Positions 9,163 to 19,509 of a stretch of 64,000 nucleotides of DNA are shown piece by piece. The position numbers and the translations under genes are program-made. The stretch is taken from positions 3,672,001 through 3,736,000 of the forward strand of contig NZ_CP031727.1 in NCBI RefSeq assembly GCF_008806955.1, read 5' to 3'. Each line of letters opens with the position of its first letter. Positions within the stretch are counted from its first letter, which is position 1. This stretch comes from Cellvibrio sp. KY-YJ-3 (GTDB taxonomy: Bacteria > Pseudomonadota > Gammaproteobacteria > Pseudomonadales > Cellvibrionaceae). The notes below the pieces were generated by a model, which saw only the letters and a program-made list of their open reading frames with translations, was not told the DNA's origin and ran no database searches.

Positions 9163-9223
9163 GTGATAGAACTCCACACATATAGGTAAATAATATAAAT
9201 AATCAAGGCAGCTAAAAGCCCGA

Positions 9224-9772
9224 CTATTTTCTCTTTTTGGGGGCGATCACCATGGTGAGCTGCTTACCTTCCATTTTGGCAGCCTGCTCTACGGTGCCCA
9301 TTTCAGCCAAGTCGGTCTCGATGCGTTGCATCATTTCCATCCCCAGCTCTTGGTGGGCGAGTTCGCGACCGCGGAACTTTAAAGTTACCTTGGCCTTGTC
9401 CCCATGCTCAAGGAAGCGCATCAAAGCCTTTAATTTGACTTGATAATCCGCTTCCTCCGTCCCTGGGCGAAATTTCATTTCCTTCACCAGCTGCTGCTTT
9501 TGTTTCTTTTTCGCAGCGGCTTTGGTTTTCTTGATTTCAAACAGATGCTTGCCGTAATCCATAATCTTACAGACTATTGGATCGCTATCAGCAACGATCT
9601 CCACCAAGTCAAGGGTAGCGGCTTGCGCCTGCGCCAGTGCATCGCTCAATGCGACGATACCGACCTGCTCACCCTCTGCGTTGATTAAACGAACCTGCTT
9701 GGCTTCGATCTGATCGTTGATCCGCGCTTTCTTAGAATTGCCTTTGGCCGCGGGAGCGTTATCTCGTTTGAT
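9224..9772 (-). CDS. infC: Translation initiation factor IF-3, apparent AUC start
   Basis: 182 residues with both IF-3 domains: '[15 protein letters not shown]' (N-terminal), '[16 protein letters not shown]' at the linker, and '[17 protein letters not shown]' with '[12 protein letters not shown]' (C-terminal). IF-3 binds the 30S subunit and rejects wrong initiation codons and tRNAs. Homology to IF-3 runs upstream of the first ordinary codon (TTG at 9649), which would delete the N-terminal domain. Between the upstream in-frame stop and that TTG there is no ATG, GTG or CTG. The only plausible start is ATC at 9770-9772, 8 nt after GGAG. A non-canonical start is the known basis of IF-3 autorepression (AUU in E. 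coli). Confidence 0.93.
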   Translation of the reverse strand: MKRDNAPAAKGNSKKARINDQIEAKQVRLINAEGEQVGIVALSDALAQAQAATLDLVEIVADSDPIVCKIMDYGKHLFEIKKTKAAAKKKQKQQLVKEMKFRPGTEEADYQVKLKALMRFLEHGDKAKVTLKFRGRELAHQELGMEMMQRIETDLAEMGTVEQAAKMEGKQLTMVIAPKKRK

Positions 9773-9846
9773 AGTTGTATCTCCAGTAAATTAATAGAAA
9801 TAAATCTTTTTTCGCTTTCGCCGTCTTTTAGTCAAAAAACTTTCTT

Positions 9847-11772
9847 TTAAGCAGAAATATTTCGACCTCGACGCGCTATATCGGCGGTCAAGTGCGCGAT
9901 GAAAGCATCCAGATTCATTACACCCAAATCTTGTCCGTCCCTTGTGCGAATCGCAAGTGATTGATTTTCAACCTCTTTATCGCCAATGACGAGCAGGTAG
10001 GGAACCCGCTGAATTGTGTGCTCGCGGATTTTAAAGCCGATCTTCTCATTTCTCAAGTCCGGAATGACGCGGAAGCCCTTTTCACGTAAGACTTTTTCGA
10101 TCATTTTGACGTAATCGGCCTGATTATCGGTGATATTCATGACCGCCACCTGAGCTGGTGCCAACCAGGTTGGGAAGGAGCCTTCATAGTGCTCGATCAA
10201 AATCCCCAGAAATCGTTCGAAAGAACCGAGAATAGCGCGATGTAACATCACCGGACGTTTACGCTGATTGTCTTCTGCGACATATTCCGCATCCAGACGC
10301 TCGGGCAATACATAATCGAGCTGGATAGTGCCGCACTGCCATGAACGGCCAAGTGCATCTTTGATCTGATATTCGATCTTCGGACCATAGAAAGCACCTT
10401 CACCCGGTAACTCCTCCCATTCCAGACCAGCAGCGCGCAACGCCGTGCGCAACCCCTCTTCCGCCTTATTCCAGGTTTCCAAAGTACCGGCGTACTTTTC
10501 GGGACGAAGGGACAGTTTCACCGCGATATCGGTAAAACCAAAATCGTCATAGATGGACTTGAGCATCTGGTTAAAAGAGGCAACCTCAGAGACGACTTGC
10601 TCTTCAGTGCAGAAGATATGCGCATCATCCTGCACAAAACCGCGCACACGCATAATGCCGTGCAATGCACCCGAAGCTTCATTGCGATGGCAAGAACCAA
10701 ACTCTGCCAGACGCAGTGGCAAGTCTTTGTGTGAACGCAAGCCGTGGTTGAAGATCTGGATATGACCGGGACAGTTCATCGGCTTAACCGCAAAATCGCG
10801 CTTTTCCGATTCAGTGGTAAACATGTTGTCGCGATAGTTTTCCCAGTGGCCGGATTTCTCCCACAGGGTGCGATCCATAATCATTGGGGTTTTTACTTCC
10901 TGATAACCCCAATCATTTTGTTTGGTGCGCATGTACTGTTCGATTTGCTGCCACAGAGTCCAGCCCTTGGGGTGCCAAAACACCATGCCCGGTGCTTCAT
11001 CTTGCAGATGGAACAGATCAAATTTCTTTGCCAGTTTGCGGTGATCGCGTTTGGCTGCTTCTTCGAGCAAGTTCAAATAGGCTTTTAATTGTTTGGCATC
11101 GGCAAATGCAGTTCCGTAGATGCGCTGCAACATTTTGTTGTTGGAGTCGCCGCGCCAGTAAGCGCCGGAGGTGCGCATCAATTTAAAGTTCAGGCAGAAA
11201 CGCATGTTGGGCACGTGGGGGCCACGGCACATATCAACGTATTCTTCGTGGTGATACAAACCCGGCGTTGCATCTTTAGGCACGTCGCGGTCCAGGATCT
11301 CAAGCTTGTAAGTCTCGCCACGCGCTGAGAAAACATCATAGGCTTCTTGCCAGCTGACTTTCTTTTTCACTACGTCGTATTCGGTTTTAGCCAATTCCAG
11401 CATGCGCGCTTCCAGACGGGCAATATCCTCGTCGGTCAGCTTCTGCTCAAGGTCGATGTCGTAATAAAAACCGCTGTCGATGGTTGGGCCGATGGCCATT
11501 TTCACATCGGGAAACAGTTGCTTGATTGCATGACCAAGCAAGTGCGCGCAAGAGTGACGAATAATTTCCAAACCGTCTTCGTCTTTCGGGGTGAAAATCA
11601 CCAGATCCGCATCTTCAGTGATCAAGTCATGGGCATCGACACGCTGACCATTCACACGGCCACCGAGTGTGGCTTTAGCCAGACCAGCGCCGATAGAAGC
11701 AGCAACTTCATAAACAGAGACGGGATTATCGAAAGGACGTTTGGAACCGTCGGGGAGAGTAATTACAGGCAT
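9847..11772 (-). CDS. thrS: Threonine--tRNA ligase
   Basis: 641 residues. TGS domain (1-62, '[20 protein letters not shown]'), the editing domain with '[10 protein letters not shown]', the class II catalytic core with '[10 protein letters not shown]' (zinc cysteine) and '[14 protein letters not shown]', and a C-terminal anticodon-binding domain. It charges tRNA-Thr in the cytoplasm and hydrolyses Ser-tRNA-Thr. In E. coli ThrS represses its own mRNA through a tRNA-like leader; the short leader here was not shown to fold like that. It is the first gene of the cluster, with 74 bp to infC. Confidence 0.98.
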   Translation of the reverse strand: MPVITLPDGSKRPFDNPVSVYEVAASIGAGLAKATLGGRVNGQRVDAHDLITEDADLVIFTPKDEDGLEIIRHSCAHLLGHAIKQLFPDVKMAIGPTIDSGFYYDIDLEQKLTDEDIARLEARMLELAKTEYDVVKKKVSWQEAYDVFSARGETYKLEILDRDVPKDATPGLYHHEEYVDMCRGPHVPNMRFCLNFKLMRTSGAYWRGDSNNKMLQRIYGTAFADAKQLKAYLNLLEEAAKRDHRKLAKKFDLFHLQDEAPGMVFWHPKGWTLWQQIEQYMRTKQNDWGYQEVKTPMIMDRTLWEKSGHWENYRDNMFTTESEKRDFAVKPMNCPGHIQIFNHGLRSHKDLPLRLAEFGSCHRNEASGALHGIMRVRGFVQDDAHIFCTEEQVVSEVASFNQMLKSIYDDFGFTDIAVKLSLRPEKYAGTLETWNKAEEGLRTALRAAGLEWEELPGEGAFYGPKIEYQIKDALGRSWQCGTIQLDYVLPERLDAEYVAEDNQRKRPVMLHRAILGSFERFLGILIEHYEGSFPTWLAPAQVAVMNITDNQADYVKMIEKVLREKGFRVIPDLRNEKIGFKIREHTIQRVPYLLVIGDKEVENQSLAIRTRDGQDLGVMNLDAFIAHLTADIARRGRNISA

Positions 11773-11843
11773 GGTAGATCCTTGTCAGTGGTGGCCCCTA
11801 CGAAAGGTCACGTGATTTTAAGAAAGTAAAAAGTAGGCAAAAA

Positions 11844-11872
11844 CTAAACCCCGCACCTACGATTGTGCGGGG
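11844..11872 (-). terminator. Terminator upstream of thrS, after the small membrane protein gene
   Basis: Perfect stem ccccgcac/gtgcgggg (11849-11856 with 11865-11872). On the minus strand it is followed by TTTAGTTTTT. It separates the efflux operon and its trailing gene from the thrS cluster. Confidence 0.75.
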
Positions 11873-11909
11873 CGACGAGTATAGGGGAGCTTAAGGAGCA
11901 GAGGCAACC

Positions 11910-12311
11910 TCAGCGGGATGACAAGACCAGCCAGCGATTGCGCCATTTAAGTGCTGCAACGCATAGTGTGAACAGTAAGCAGGCAGCCAAGGCGATAAGC
12001 ACTTCGCGCAGATGCGGTGAAAAAATCACCGTATAGCCCTGCCCTTTGATAAGCGATGAAAAACTGGATACTGCAAAAGGCATCCAGAATAGACGAAATG
12101 TTTGCCACGGATTGGCGAGCGGCGATTGGCCATTGCTGACACTCAACATCAACGCAATACCAATCACCACACTGATTCCCAACGCATTAATCCAGATTTT
12201 GGGATTGGGATCAAAATGGAAATAGACGGTAACGAAATACCAGATGAGGTAATACCAAAGCACCATTTTCCCGAACGGTAAACGAGAAAAATAACACAAT
12301 AACGCCGACAT
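11910..12311 (-). CDS. Small inner-membrane protein of unknown function
   Basis: 133 residues. I do not recognise a named family. Three hydrophobic segments are visible: about residues 15-33 ('KMVLWYYLIWYFVTVYF'), 42-58 ('ALGISVVIGIALMLSV') and 105-125. The aromatic motif 'YFHFDPNPKIWINALG' looks conserved-type rather than random. The ATG at 12311 is preferred because AGGAGG lies upstream (11 nt); a GTG at 12356 would put that site inside the gene. It follows the efflux operon on the same strand after an 85-bp gap and ends in its own terminator. Confidence 0.72.
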   Translation of the reverse strand: MSALLCYFSRLPFGKMVLWYYLIWYFVTVYFHFDPNPKIWINALGISVVIGIALMLSVSNGQSPLANPWQTFRLFWMPFAVSSFSSLIKGQGYTVIFSPHLREVLIALAACLLFTLCVAALKWRNRWLVLSSR

Positions 12312-12396
12312 ATGCCCAATAACCTCCTCTGGATTTATAGCTGCTATTCGTAGCACCTAAAAATACCAGCAGAAAAAGTGCCAGTTCATCCTTAAA

Positions 12397-13776
12397 TTAA
12401 AGATTCCAACCACCACCAAGGGATTTATACAATTCCACTGCGGCATTTAAACGGGACAATCGCTGTTGCACCAGAGAATCCTGTGCCTGAAACAAACTGC
12501 GCTGAGCCTCAAGAAGTGATAGCAAATCATCTGTTCCTGCACGGTAACGTGCTTCAGACAAACGCAAACTGCGTGCGGCATTGGTGACTATTTCCTGCTG
12601 GCTGACCTCCTGCCTGGCACTGATATCAGTGGAAACCAAAGCGTTATCTACCTCTTGCAATGCAACTAAAATCGCTTTGTGGTACTGCAAAACCAACTCC
12701 GCGCGACGAGCTTCGCTCAAACGCCTTTGATTGACCAAGCGCCCCCCGTTAAAAATAGTTTGCGCTAGCGACAGCGTCCATCCAGAGGCTTGTGTTGCCG
12801 GGTTAAGCGCAAATAATTCACTCGCTGATTTACTCGCACTGACACTAAAACTAATACCTGGCAATAGCGCTGCACGTGCCGCATGAATATCTGCATCAGC
12901 CGCTGCCAAATCAGCTTCGCGCGCGGCCAAATCCGGGCGACGCGCAATCAACTCTGCCGGTGTACCGGGTGTAATTTGCGGCACAGCTACTGCGAGTAAA
13001 TTTTCTGCAATCAGCACAAATTCTTGTGGCGTTTTTCCCAACAAAATTGCAAGGGCTGATTGCGTTTGCCGCGCTTGCAATTCAAGCGGAAAAAGTGCTG
13101 CTCGCTGCGTTAACAGGTTGTTTTTTTGTTGCGCCACATCAGCAGCAGTGGCTGCACCATTGCGAAAACGTGCATCAACTATGCGCTGCACACGCTCGGC
13201 AATAACGATATTTTTTTGCGCCGTCACGATCCGCTCCTGCAAGGCCAACCATTGAAACCAACCGCTGGCGATAGCCGCTTTTATGCTCAGCGCAGCCGCA
13301 TCCTGATCATAACGTGTTGCGTCAAAACCCGCTTTAACAGCAGACCTATTGGCAGCCAACCCACCCCATAAATCCACCTCGTAATTCACACCAATACTGG
13401 CACGTGTGGATTCACCACGTTCACTTCCCTGCCCATCCGCTTTAGTGCGCGACTCACCGGAAGATGCAGTGGCAGTTAATGACGGAAACAAAGTCGCGTT
13501 GGCAATGCGCATTTGCAATTCAGCTTGACGCACACGCTCGGCAGAGATCAGTAAGTCGGGGCTTTGTTGCTGCGCAAGCTGGATTAATTCATTTAGTGTT
13601 GGCGATGCAAATGCCTGCCACCAATCACTGTCGCCTTGGATTGCGGCGGCATTATTAAGGGTTGCAGAATAAGCATTAGCATAATTAATGACTGGCTTTT
13701 CTGATGGGGCAGCACTGCATGCTGACAACAGAATCATGCAGGAAGCCAGTGCAATTTTTTTACTGAACAAGTACAT
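12397..13776 (-). CDS. Outer membrane efflux lipoprotein (NodT/OprM type)
   Basis: 459 residues. Signal peptide with lipobox 'LLSAC' (Cys about residue 20), then two tandem outer-membrane-efflux domains with heptad-rich helices, e.g. 'DWWQAFASPTLNELIQLA' and 'ARRPDLAAREADLAAADADI'. It forms the trimeric outer-membrane channel that completes a tripartite pump. It starts 3 bp after macB on the same strand, so MacA, MacB and this channel very probably form one pump, whereas E. coli MacAB borrows TolC. Confidence 0.93.
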   Translation of the reverse strand: MYLFSKKIALASCMILLSACSAAPSEKPVINYANAYSATLNNAAAIQGDSDWWQAFASPTLNELIQLAQQQSPDLLISAERVRQAELQMRIANATLFPSLTATASSGESRTKADGQGSERGESTRASIGVNYEVDLWGGLAANRSAVKAGFDATRYDQDAAALSIKAAIASGWFQWLALQERIVTAQKNIVIAERVQRIVDARFRNGAATAADVAQQKNNLLTQRAALFPLELQARQTQSALAILLGKTPQEFVLIAENLLAVAVPQITPGTPAELIARRPDLAAREADLAAADADIHAARAALLPGISFSVSASKSASELFALNPATQASGWTLSLAQTIFNGGRLVNQRRLSEARRAELVLQYHKAILVALQEVDNALVSTDISARQEVSQQEIVTNAARSLRLSEARYRAGTDDLLSLLEAQRSLFQAQDSLVQQRLSRLNAAVELYKSLGGGWNL

Positions 13777-13779
13777 AAA

Positions 13780-15723
13780 CTACTCCGAAGCCAAAGCGGT
13801 AACAGGATCAAGCCGAGCCGCTTTCCGCGCAGGTAAATAGCCGAACAGCAAACCAGTTAAAAAAGCACAGCTAAATGCCATCACAATCGGTGTCAATGAA
13901 TAGGCAACGGTTGTACCCAAATAACTTACCAACATGGCCACACCCAAGCCCAGTGCCACACCCAGCACTCCACCAAGCGCAGACACCACCAATGCTTCAA
14001 TTAAAAATTGTTGCATTATGTGGCGGGTGCGCGCACCGGTGGCCATGCGAATACCAATTTCGCGAGTACGCTCGGTTACACTAACTAGCATGATATTCAT
14101 TACACCAATGCCACCTACCAGCAGTGAAATAGCGGCGATAGAACCCAACAAAACTGTCATGGTATTTTGTGTTTCAGAGACCATATCAATCAGCGATGAC
14201 ATACTGCGAATTTGGAAATCTTCAGTGCCGTGCCGTTCCATCAATAACGCATGTACACGAGTTTGCACAGCCTCCATATTTTTCTCATCATCAACCGAGA
14301 TTGTTATGTTGCGCAAAAAGCGCTGACCAATCACCCTTAAGCTACCGGTTTTAAACGGCACAAAAACCTTATCATCCTGATCCTGGCCACCAGGATCAGC
14401 GCCACGCTCACTCATAACACCTATGACTTGAAATAACACATTATTGATAATAATAAATTTGCCAATCGCATCTTGTTGTGGAAATAATTTAGTAGCTACT
14501 GTTTTTCCCAACACCACCACTGTCGCATAATTTCTATCATCTTCTTCGCTAAAGAAAGTTCCTTGGGCAACATCCCATTTTCGCGCGTGAGGGAATTGTG
14601 CCGCCGTAGCATTTACTTCTGTGGTGTGATCCACATTGCCATAACGCAAGGTAAACTGACCGTTTAGCTCAGGCAATGCAGCGGCAATATTAGGCAGTGC
14701 TGCAATCGCATCCACATCTTCCGGCACCAAGGTTACCGAGTCCCAGCGGAAACGTTGTGTCGGCCCACCCGGCCTCACCAATAACAAATTGCTACCCATT
14801 GCGCTAATACTGTCTACCACGGATTTTTTAGCACCATCACCAATGGCCATCAAAGTAATTACCGAGGCAACGCCAATTACAATGCCTAGCAGAGTTAACA
14901 CGGTGCGAAAAATATTGCTGTGCAGGGAGCGAAATGCCGTTTTAGTTGCCTCAAACAATTCATTGCGCAGGCTGGATTCACCGCGCAACGCATGCTCTTC
15001 CAGTGGTGGTTGCGATGGAATTTTTGGTCCGGCATCAGCAATAATTTCGCCATCGCGGATTTCAATCAAGCGCTGGGCATGATGTGCCACTTCCGCATCG
15101 TGGGTAATTAAAATAATAGTGTGACCTTGCGCCGATAATTCTTTCAGCAAGCGCATTACTTCTTTGCCGCTGTGACTATCCAACGCGCCGGTTGGCTCAT
15201 CCGCTAAAATTATCTGGCCACCATTCATCAGTGCACGTGCGATAGATACACGCTGCTGTTGCCCGCCGGACAACTGACCAGGGCGATGATGCAAACGTTC
15301 GTGCAACCCGAGTGAACCTAATAATGCAGTTGCCCGTGTGCGGCGCGCAGTAGGCGACAAGCCCGAATAGGTTGCAGGCATTTCCACATTTTCACAGGCG
15401 GTTGCACCGGCCAACAAATTGTAACTTTGAAACACAAAACCGAAGGCTTCGCGCCGCAACTGGGCAAGGTCATCAGTACCCAACTCGTTAATATTTTTTC
15501 CATCAAAAAAATAATCGCCAGTGGTTGCCCGGTCCAGGCAACCGAGAATATTCATGAGAGTGGATTTGCCCGAACCCGATTGCCCCATGATGGCAACAAA
15601 TTCACCGGGGTAAATTTCCAGGTCTATGCCGTGCAATACTTGCGTAGCAAGCTCGCCATTGCGAAAAGTTTTGGTGATACCCGTTAATTTAATCAGCGGT
15701 TGAATAGCATTAGGCGTTGTCAT
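13780..15723 (-). CDS. macB: MacB-type ABC transporter (ATPase-permease fusion)
   Basis: 647 residues. ABC domain (about 8-235) with Walker A 'GQSGSGKST', signature '[15 protein letters not shown]' and Walker B '[12 protein letters not shown]'. Then one TM helix (~275-295), a periplasmic MacB_PCD domain and three C-terminal FtsX-type TM helices with '[13 protein letters not shown]'. MacB proteins do not carry substrate through the membrane; they drive periplasmic substrates (macrolides, peptides, toxins, siderophores) through the outer channel. The start overlaps the macA stop by one base. The substrate here is unknown; the neighbouring iron locus makes siderophore export worth considering, but that is conjecture. 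Confidence 0.95.
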   Translation of the reverse strand: MTTPNAIQPLIKLTGITKTFRNGELATQVLHGIDLEIYPGEFVAIMGQSGSGKSTLMNILGCLDRATTGDYFFDGKNINELGTDDLAQLRREAFGFVFQSYNLLAGATACENVEMPATYSGLSPTARRTRATALLGSLGLHERLHHRPGQLSGGQQQRVSIARALMNGGQIILADEPTGALDSHSGKEVMRLLKELSAQGHTIILITHDAEVAHHAQRLIEIRDGEIIADAGPKIPSQPPLEEHALRGESSLRNELFEATKTAFRSLHSNIFRTVLTLLGIVIGVASVITLMAIGDGAKKSVVDSISAMGSNLLLVRPGGPTQRFRWDSVTLVPEDVDAIAALPNIAAALPELNGQFTLRYGNVDHTTEVNATAAQFPHARKWDVAQGTFFSEEDDRNYATVVVLGKTVATKLFPQQDAIGKFIIINNVLFQVIGVMSERGADPGGQDQDDKVFVPFKTGSLRVIGQRFLRNITISVDDEKNMEAVQTRVHALLMERHGTEDFQIRSMSSLIDMVSETQNTMTVLLGSIAAISLLVGGIGVMNIMLVSVTERTREIGIRMATGARTRHIMQQFLIEALVVSALGGVLGVALGLGVAMLVSYLGTTVAYSLTPIVMAFSCAFLTGLLFGYLPARKAARLDPVTALASE

Positions 15724-17072
15724 TAACGTCTACCCATGCCCATACCAGGGCCACCCATGCGCATACCAGCTGCCGCTTTTGGTTGTGAGGGGCGCGAGCT
15801 GCCACTGACCACTTGCTCGCCCTCCGCAACACCTTCAATAATTTCTGCCTGCACACGATTGGTAACACCGACTAACACCTTGCGCTCTTCAAGGCTGCCG
15901 TCGCTTTTCATAATATTCACCAGCGCCGGGCGCGGAGAATGCACCGCCTTATCGGTATTTTGGCTTCTCTTATCGATGCTTTCTTTTATTTCAGCACGAC
16001 GTTTTTTCCACTCGGCTTTTTGTTGTTCCGTGGGCTCAGGGCGATTGGCAGTTTGCGCTTGTGGGCGATCGCCCCGCGGCGATATAAAACTCACTGCCGA
16101 CATAGGTACTAACAACACATCTTTTGCTTGGGATTCAATAAAAAATACCTGCGTACTCATTTGTGTCATCAGCAAACGATTTTCGTTGGGCACATCAAAC
16201 AGTGCGTTATACAACACCACGTTATTGAGAATTTCCGGCGTCGGTTGAATGCGATCCAACTTGCTATACCAGCGGCGCCCCTGACTGCCGAGTGTGGTGA
16301 AATAAACCGGCATAGTTTTACGCAGTTTGCCGATGTCTGCTTCCGACACCTGCGTCTGCACGGTCATGGTTGAGAGATCGGCGATACGCATAATGGTGGG
16401 CGCCATTTGATTGGTATTCAATGTCTGCCCTTGGCGCGAGGTAATTGACACCACGGTGCCATCGATAGGTGCGTAAATGGTGGCATAAGTTAAATTAGCG
16501 GCTTCTACACGCAAGGTAGATTCCGTTTGTTCAATTTGCGCTTGTAAGGCTTTTAGTTGCGCCTGCGCCGATTTCAAATTGGCTTCTGCCGTTTGCAACG
16601 ACTCGTTGGTGGTCGCATCTTCTTTGAAAAGATTTTTTTCGCGCTGGTATTTTATATTTGCCAGCGTTAATTGCGCTTCGCGATCCAACAATTGCGCCTG
16701 CTGGGTGCGCAGCGAAGCGCGGGTTGCATCCACGCGCGCGGCATAAACCGTTGCATCGATTTCCGCCAATAGATCGCCGGCTTTTACTTCCGAGCCCACA
16801 TCAACATGCAATTTCTCCAACTGACCGGATACCTGCGCACCAACATCAACATAATCCTGCGGCTGCAAAGTACCTGTAGCAGTGACCAGGTTTTCAATAT
16901 CCCCGCGCGTTACCGCCTCTGTTGTATAAATGACCGCCTCGTCGTCGCTTGCCCACAGGCTACGCCACAAGCCAAAAACCACTAGCAATATCAGTAAAAG
17001 TGCAACGGCAATATTGCGCCAGGAGTTAAATACTTTTTTAATTGAGGTTTTAACAAGGGAAGGTTTAGCCAT
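15723..17072 (-). CDS. macA: MacA-type periplasmic adaptor (RND/HlyD family)
   Basis: About 449 residues. One N-terminal TM anchor ('[20 protein letters not shown]'), a lipoyl-like half ('[20 protein letters not shown]'), a helical hairpin rich in Q/A/L (~110-200), the second lipoyl half ('[18 protein letters not shown]') and beta-barrel and membrane-proximal parts. An insertion with charged residues ('[20 protein letters not shown]') lies near residue 330, and the C-terminus is Gly/Met-rich ('[13 protein letters not shown]'), which is unusual. Start either ATG 17072 ('MAKPSL') or ATG 17084; neither has a strong ribosome site. It bridges MacB to the outer channel. Confidence 0.92.
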   Translation of the reverse strand: MAKPSLVKTSIKKVFNSWRNIAVALLLILLVVFGLWRSLWASDDEAVIYTTEAVTRGDIENLVTATGTLQPQDYVDVGAQVSGQLEKLHVDVGSEVKAGDLLAEIDATVYAARVDATRASLRTQQAQLLDREAQLTLANIKYQREKNLFKEDATTNESLQTAEANLKSAQAQLKALQAQIEQTESTLRVEAANLTYATIYAPIDGTVVSITSRQGQTLNTNQMAPTIMRIADLSTMTVQTQVSEADIGKLRKTMPVYFTTLGSQGRRWYSKLDRIQPTPEILNNVVLYNALFDVPNENRLLMTQMSTQVFFIESQAKDVLLVPMSAVSFISPRGDRPQAQTANRPEPTEQQKAEWKKRRAEIKESIDKRSQNTDKAVHSPRPALVNIMKSDGSLEERKVLVGVTNRVQAEIIEGVAEGEQVVSGSSRPSQPKAAAGMRMGGPGMGMGRR

Positions 17073-17152
17073 GGAAAACAGCATCCGTTAAATGAGTAAG
17101 CGGCTTTATTGGTATGAAAACAAAAGGAAAAGGCGTGTAAAAATAAAAGAAA

Positions 17153-17158
17153 ATTATA
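17153..17158 (-). promoter_or_regulatory. Candidate -10 box of the macAB operon
   Basis: A perfect TATAAT on the minus strand about 80 nt upstream of macA. The matching -35 region (CTATTC at 17-bp spacing) is poor, so an activator or error is possible. The gap also contains two copies of AACAGTTGTT (17200-17209 and 17243-17252). Confidence 0.4.
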
Positions 17159-17250
17159 ACCTGCACGCGCCGACAGAATAGCCGGCAAAGGGAGGGTTTA
17201 ACAGTTGTTCCACAATCGTCACGGGTGATCGAACATGTTGTGAACAGTTG

Positions 17251-18627
17251 TTAATAAACGTCGCGACAGTAGCGCTGTTGATCTGCAAGCTGCTCTACTT
17301 GCGCGGCCCCCAGAATAGCCACCAAGGCATCATCTACTGCTTGTGCCATGCCTTGTAAGCTGCCGCACACATAAATAGCTGCGCCCGCTGCAACCCACTC
17401 ACGGATTGCCTCGGCATGATAGGGCAATAAATCTTGCACGTAACGCGCCTCACCAGACGCTGCGTCACGTGAAAAAACTTTGTTAACCCGGGTCAATAAA
17501 CCGGTTTCCAACCAATGTTGAATGTCCGCGCTGAAAAAATCATCGGCAAAGTGGCTGCGCTCACCAAAAAACAACCAGTGTTTACCTGTCGCGCGCGCCG
17601 GGTTGGCCAAATGCGAACGCAACCCGGCAATACCCGTTCCGTTACCAATTAAAATTAGTGGCACCTGTGCTGGCGGCGAATGAAAATGGGGATTAGAGCG
17701 CACACGTAAATGGATGATGCTATTTAATTCCGTCTGGGCGGTTAACCAACCCGACCCCAAACCTAACTCGCCACCGGGCGCACGTACCTGACGCACCAAT
17801 AAATCGAGTGAGCCCTCACTGGGCACGGAAGCGATAGAATATTCGCGATGAGGCAAATCGGAAGAATTGCGCGGGCCTATCTCCACAATATCTCCCGCAC
17901 ACCATAAAGCAGCACCGGATTGCGGTTGTGTCAACACAACTCCATTGGTAGGTTGTAATTGTAAATGATAGGCAGGCGCACCGGGGCTTGCAGGATTTAT
18001 ACATTCGCGCGCGATTAATCGCCATTCTTCGTAGGCCGGTTTACTCCAATCGCTAAAATAAGAATTGCCGGAAATTTGCCCCAAATAATATTGCCAATGG
18101 CGCAGTGCGCTTTCATCCAGCTTATCCACGCTAATCATGTCTGCCATTGCGTGGGCACCACAATGGTGGAGTGCATTATGCAGCTGCTGCGCAAAACCAC
18201 AAAAATGCAGGTAACTGGAATCACCCAAGCCTAGGACCAGATATTCCAGTGAACTGAGCGCAGTGGGATTTAACGATTCAAGTGTGCGCGCTATAAACCG
18301 ATTGCCGTTATCGGGCGCTTCACCTTCACCGTAAGTGCTGGCAATAATTAATAGCTGACGGGTTCGCGTTAAGTGTTCAGTATTGAGATTATTGAGCGTA
18401 ATTAATTGAGTGTTTTTACCAGAAGCATTTAATTGCTGCGCCGTTTGCCGGGCGATACGCGCAGCGTTTCCGGTTTGGCTGGCGTAGGCAATTAGAATTA
18501 CTGCATCATCGGACGAAGGAACAGCAAGCACCTGTTGTTGCTGTAGCTGACGGCGATGTTTTTGCCAGCAAAACCAACAGAACAACAGGTAAATAAAAAC
18601 TAACGCACTTGCTGCTAAATAACGCAC
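17251..18627 (-). CDS. Membrane-anchored flavodoxin/FNR-type reductase (PiuB-like catalytic half)
   Basis: 458 residues. One N-terminal TM segment (residues 4-20), a flavodoxin domain (~45-185) with FMN loop 'ASQTGNAARIARQ' and 'STYGEGEAPDNG', then an FAD-binding part with 'REYSIAS' and an NADPH-binding part with 'LILIGNGTGIAGLRSH' and 'YVCGSLQGMAQAV'. This is the sulfite-reductase-flavoprotein/P450-reductase layout. It would pass electrons from NADPH through FAD and FMN on the cytoplasmic side. As last gene of the receptor operon it probably feeds the PepSY protein encoded at 20056-20652 to reduce ferric siderophore. Distal sulfite-reductase function is unlikely given the context. Confidence 0.88.
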   Translation of the reverse strand: MRYLAASALVFIYLLFCWFCWQKHRRQLQQQQVLAVPSSDDAVILIAYASQTGNAARIARQTAQQLNASGKNTQLITLNNLNTEHLTRTRQLLIIASTYGEGEAPDNGNRFIARTLESLNPTALSSLEYLVLGLGDSSYLHFCGFAQQLHNALHHCGAHAMADMISVDKLDESALRHWQYYLGQISGNSYFSDWSKPAYEEWRLIARECINPASPGAPAYHLQLQPTNGVVLTQPQSGAALWCAGDIVEIGPRNSSDLPHREYSIASVPSEGSLDLLVRQVRAPGGELGLGSGWLTAQTELNSIIHLRVRSNPHFHSPPAQVPLILIGNGTGIAGLRSHLANPARATGKHWLFFGERSHFADDFFSADIQHWLETGLLTRVNKVFSRDAASGEARYVQDLLPYHAEAIREWVAAGAAIYVCGSLQGMAQAVDDALVAILGAAQVEQLADQQRYCRDVY

Positions 18628-18630
18628 AAC

Positions 18631-19461
18631 TTATTCCGGCAATACTTCAAAAGTAGCAACGTAACTGCCAGCGCGAACGGTGGCTGGTTTTTTAGCTTTA
18701 TCATCGCGATAGCTGGCGCTTAACCAGTACATTCCCGCCTGCGGCCAGGTTACAGAAATATTGCCTTTTTTATCGGATTCCACGTCGATGGCGGCTTGAT
18801 CATTGCGATAGCGCATACCACCAGGGATGATGGTGGCTTTTACACCAGCAACGGGTTTGCCATCCATTTGAAATTGAAAGGTCGCCACTTCACCAGCAAA
18901 CAAATCATTCGGGTGGGTTACTGGCACCAATTCCAAACCTTGCTTGGTCGCTTTTAATACTGACTCAGTTGGTGAGCCGGCGGTAACAAACGTTTCCATG
19001 CGCCGCGAGAATTGCGACACTTCCAAGTTCTTGGCTTTTTTAGGCACCATTTTGTCAAAATCGGCGGGATTAGCGCGCTCACCACGACCTGGCCACATTT
19101 TGCGCTCACCGGTTTCTGTTTCCCAACGCGCCATTAAACCGCTGGATGCCACTGCAATTTTATAAGTACCTTTTTGCGGTAATTGCACATCAAACGTGCT
19201 GCGGTATTTTCCGGTCATCGCATTTTGTACTTGCAGTGTGGCGCCATCTGGTGCAGTAACCACAACACTTTCTGCACGCATAGGTGCGTGATCGGCATGG
19301 AAAATATCGTTAGATACCGCGGCATCAATACTCACCCAGGCGTCATCACTGGAAAGCACAGTAGCGCTTGGCAATAACCATGCACGATGGGCTTGTGCTG
19401 ATATCGGTAAGCAGAGAACGAGCGCAGTACAGAGCGTGGTTTTTAGTAAACTATTCATCAT
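18631..19461 (-). CDS. Exported DUF4198 protein
   Basis: 276 residues with a clear signal peptide ending 'ISAQAHRAWLLP'. Mature DUF4198 proteins begin with this H-x-W-L-x-P motif. Two beta-rich domains follow, with 'TVTAP'-like 'VVVTAPDGATLQV' and a C-terminal 'YWLSASYRDD'. Family members are periplasmic and found in nickel, cobalt, iron or copper uptake loci; a metal-binding role is suspected from the N-terminal His but not proven. RBS AGAGGA just upstream. It sits 3 bp before the flavoreductase gene and 48 bp after the DUF2271 gene, within the receptor operon. Confidence 0.87.
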   Translation of the reverse strand: MMNSLLKTTLCTALVLCLPISAQAHRAWLLPSATVLSSDDAWVSIDAAVSNDIFHADHAPMRAESVVVTAPDGATLQVQNAMTGKYRSTFDVQLPQKGTYKIAVASSGLMARWETETGERKMWPGRGERANPADFDKMVPKKAKNLEVSQFSRRMETFVTAGSPTESVLKATKQGLELVPVTHPNDLFAGEVATFQFQMDGKPVAGVKATIIPGGMRYRNDQAAIDVESDKKGNISVTWPQAGMYWLSASYRDDKAKKPATVRAGSYVATFEVLPE

Positions 19462-19509
19462 TATTCCTCTTAAAAAATCCAGTTAATAAAGTCTCTGATA
19501 CAAAAACAC

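Noticed and set aside
9224-9649. infC starting at TTG 9649
   Set aside because: It would remove the whole IF-3 N-terminal domain, whose sequence is clearly present upstream in the same frame.
17200-17252. AACAGTTGTT direct repeats as an attachment site
   Set aside because: Ten-base repeats 43 bp apart with no integrase or tRNA nearby; probably chance or a minor regulatory motif.
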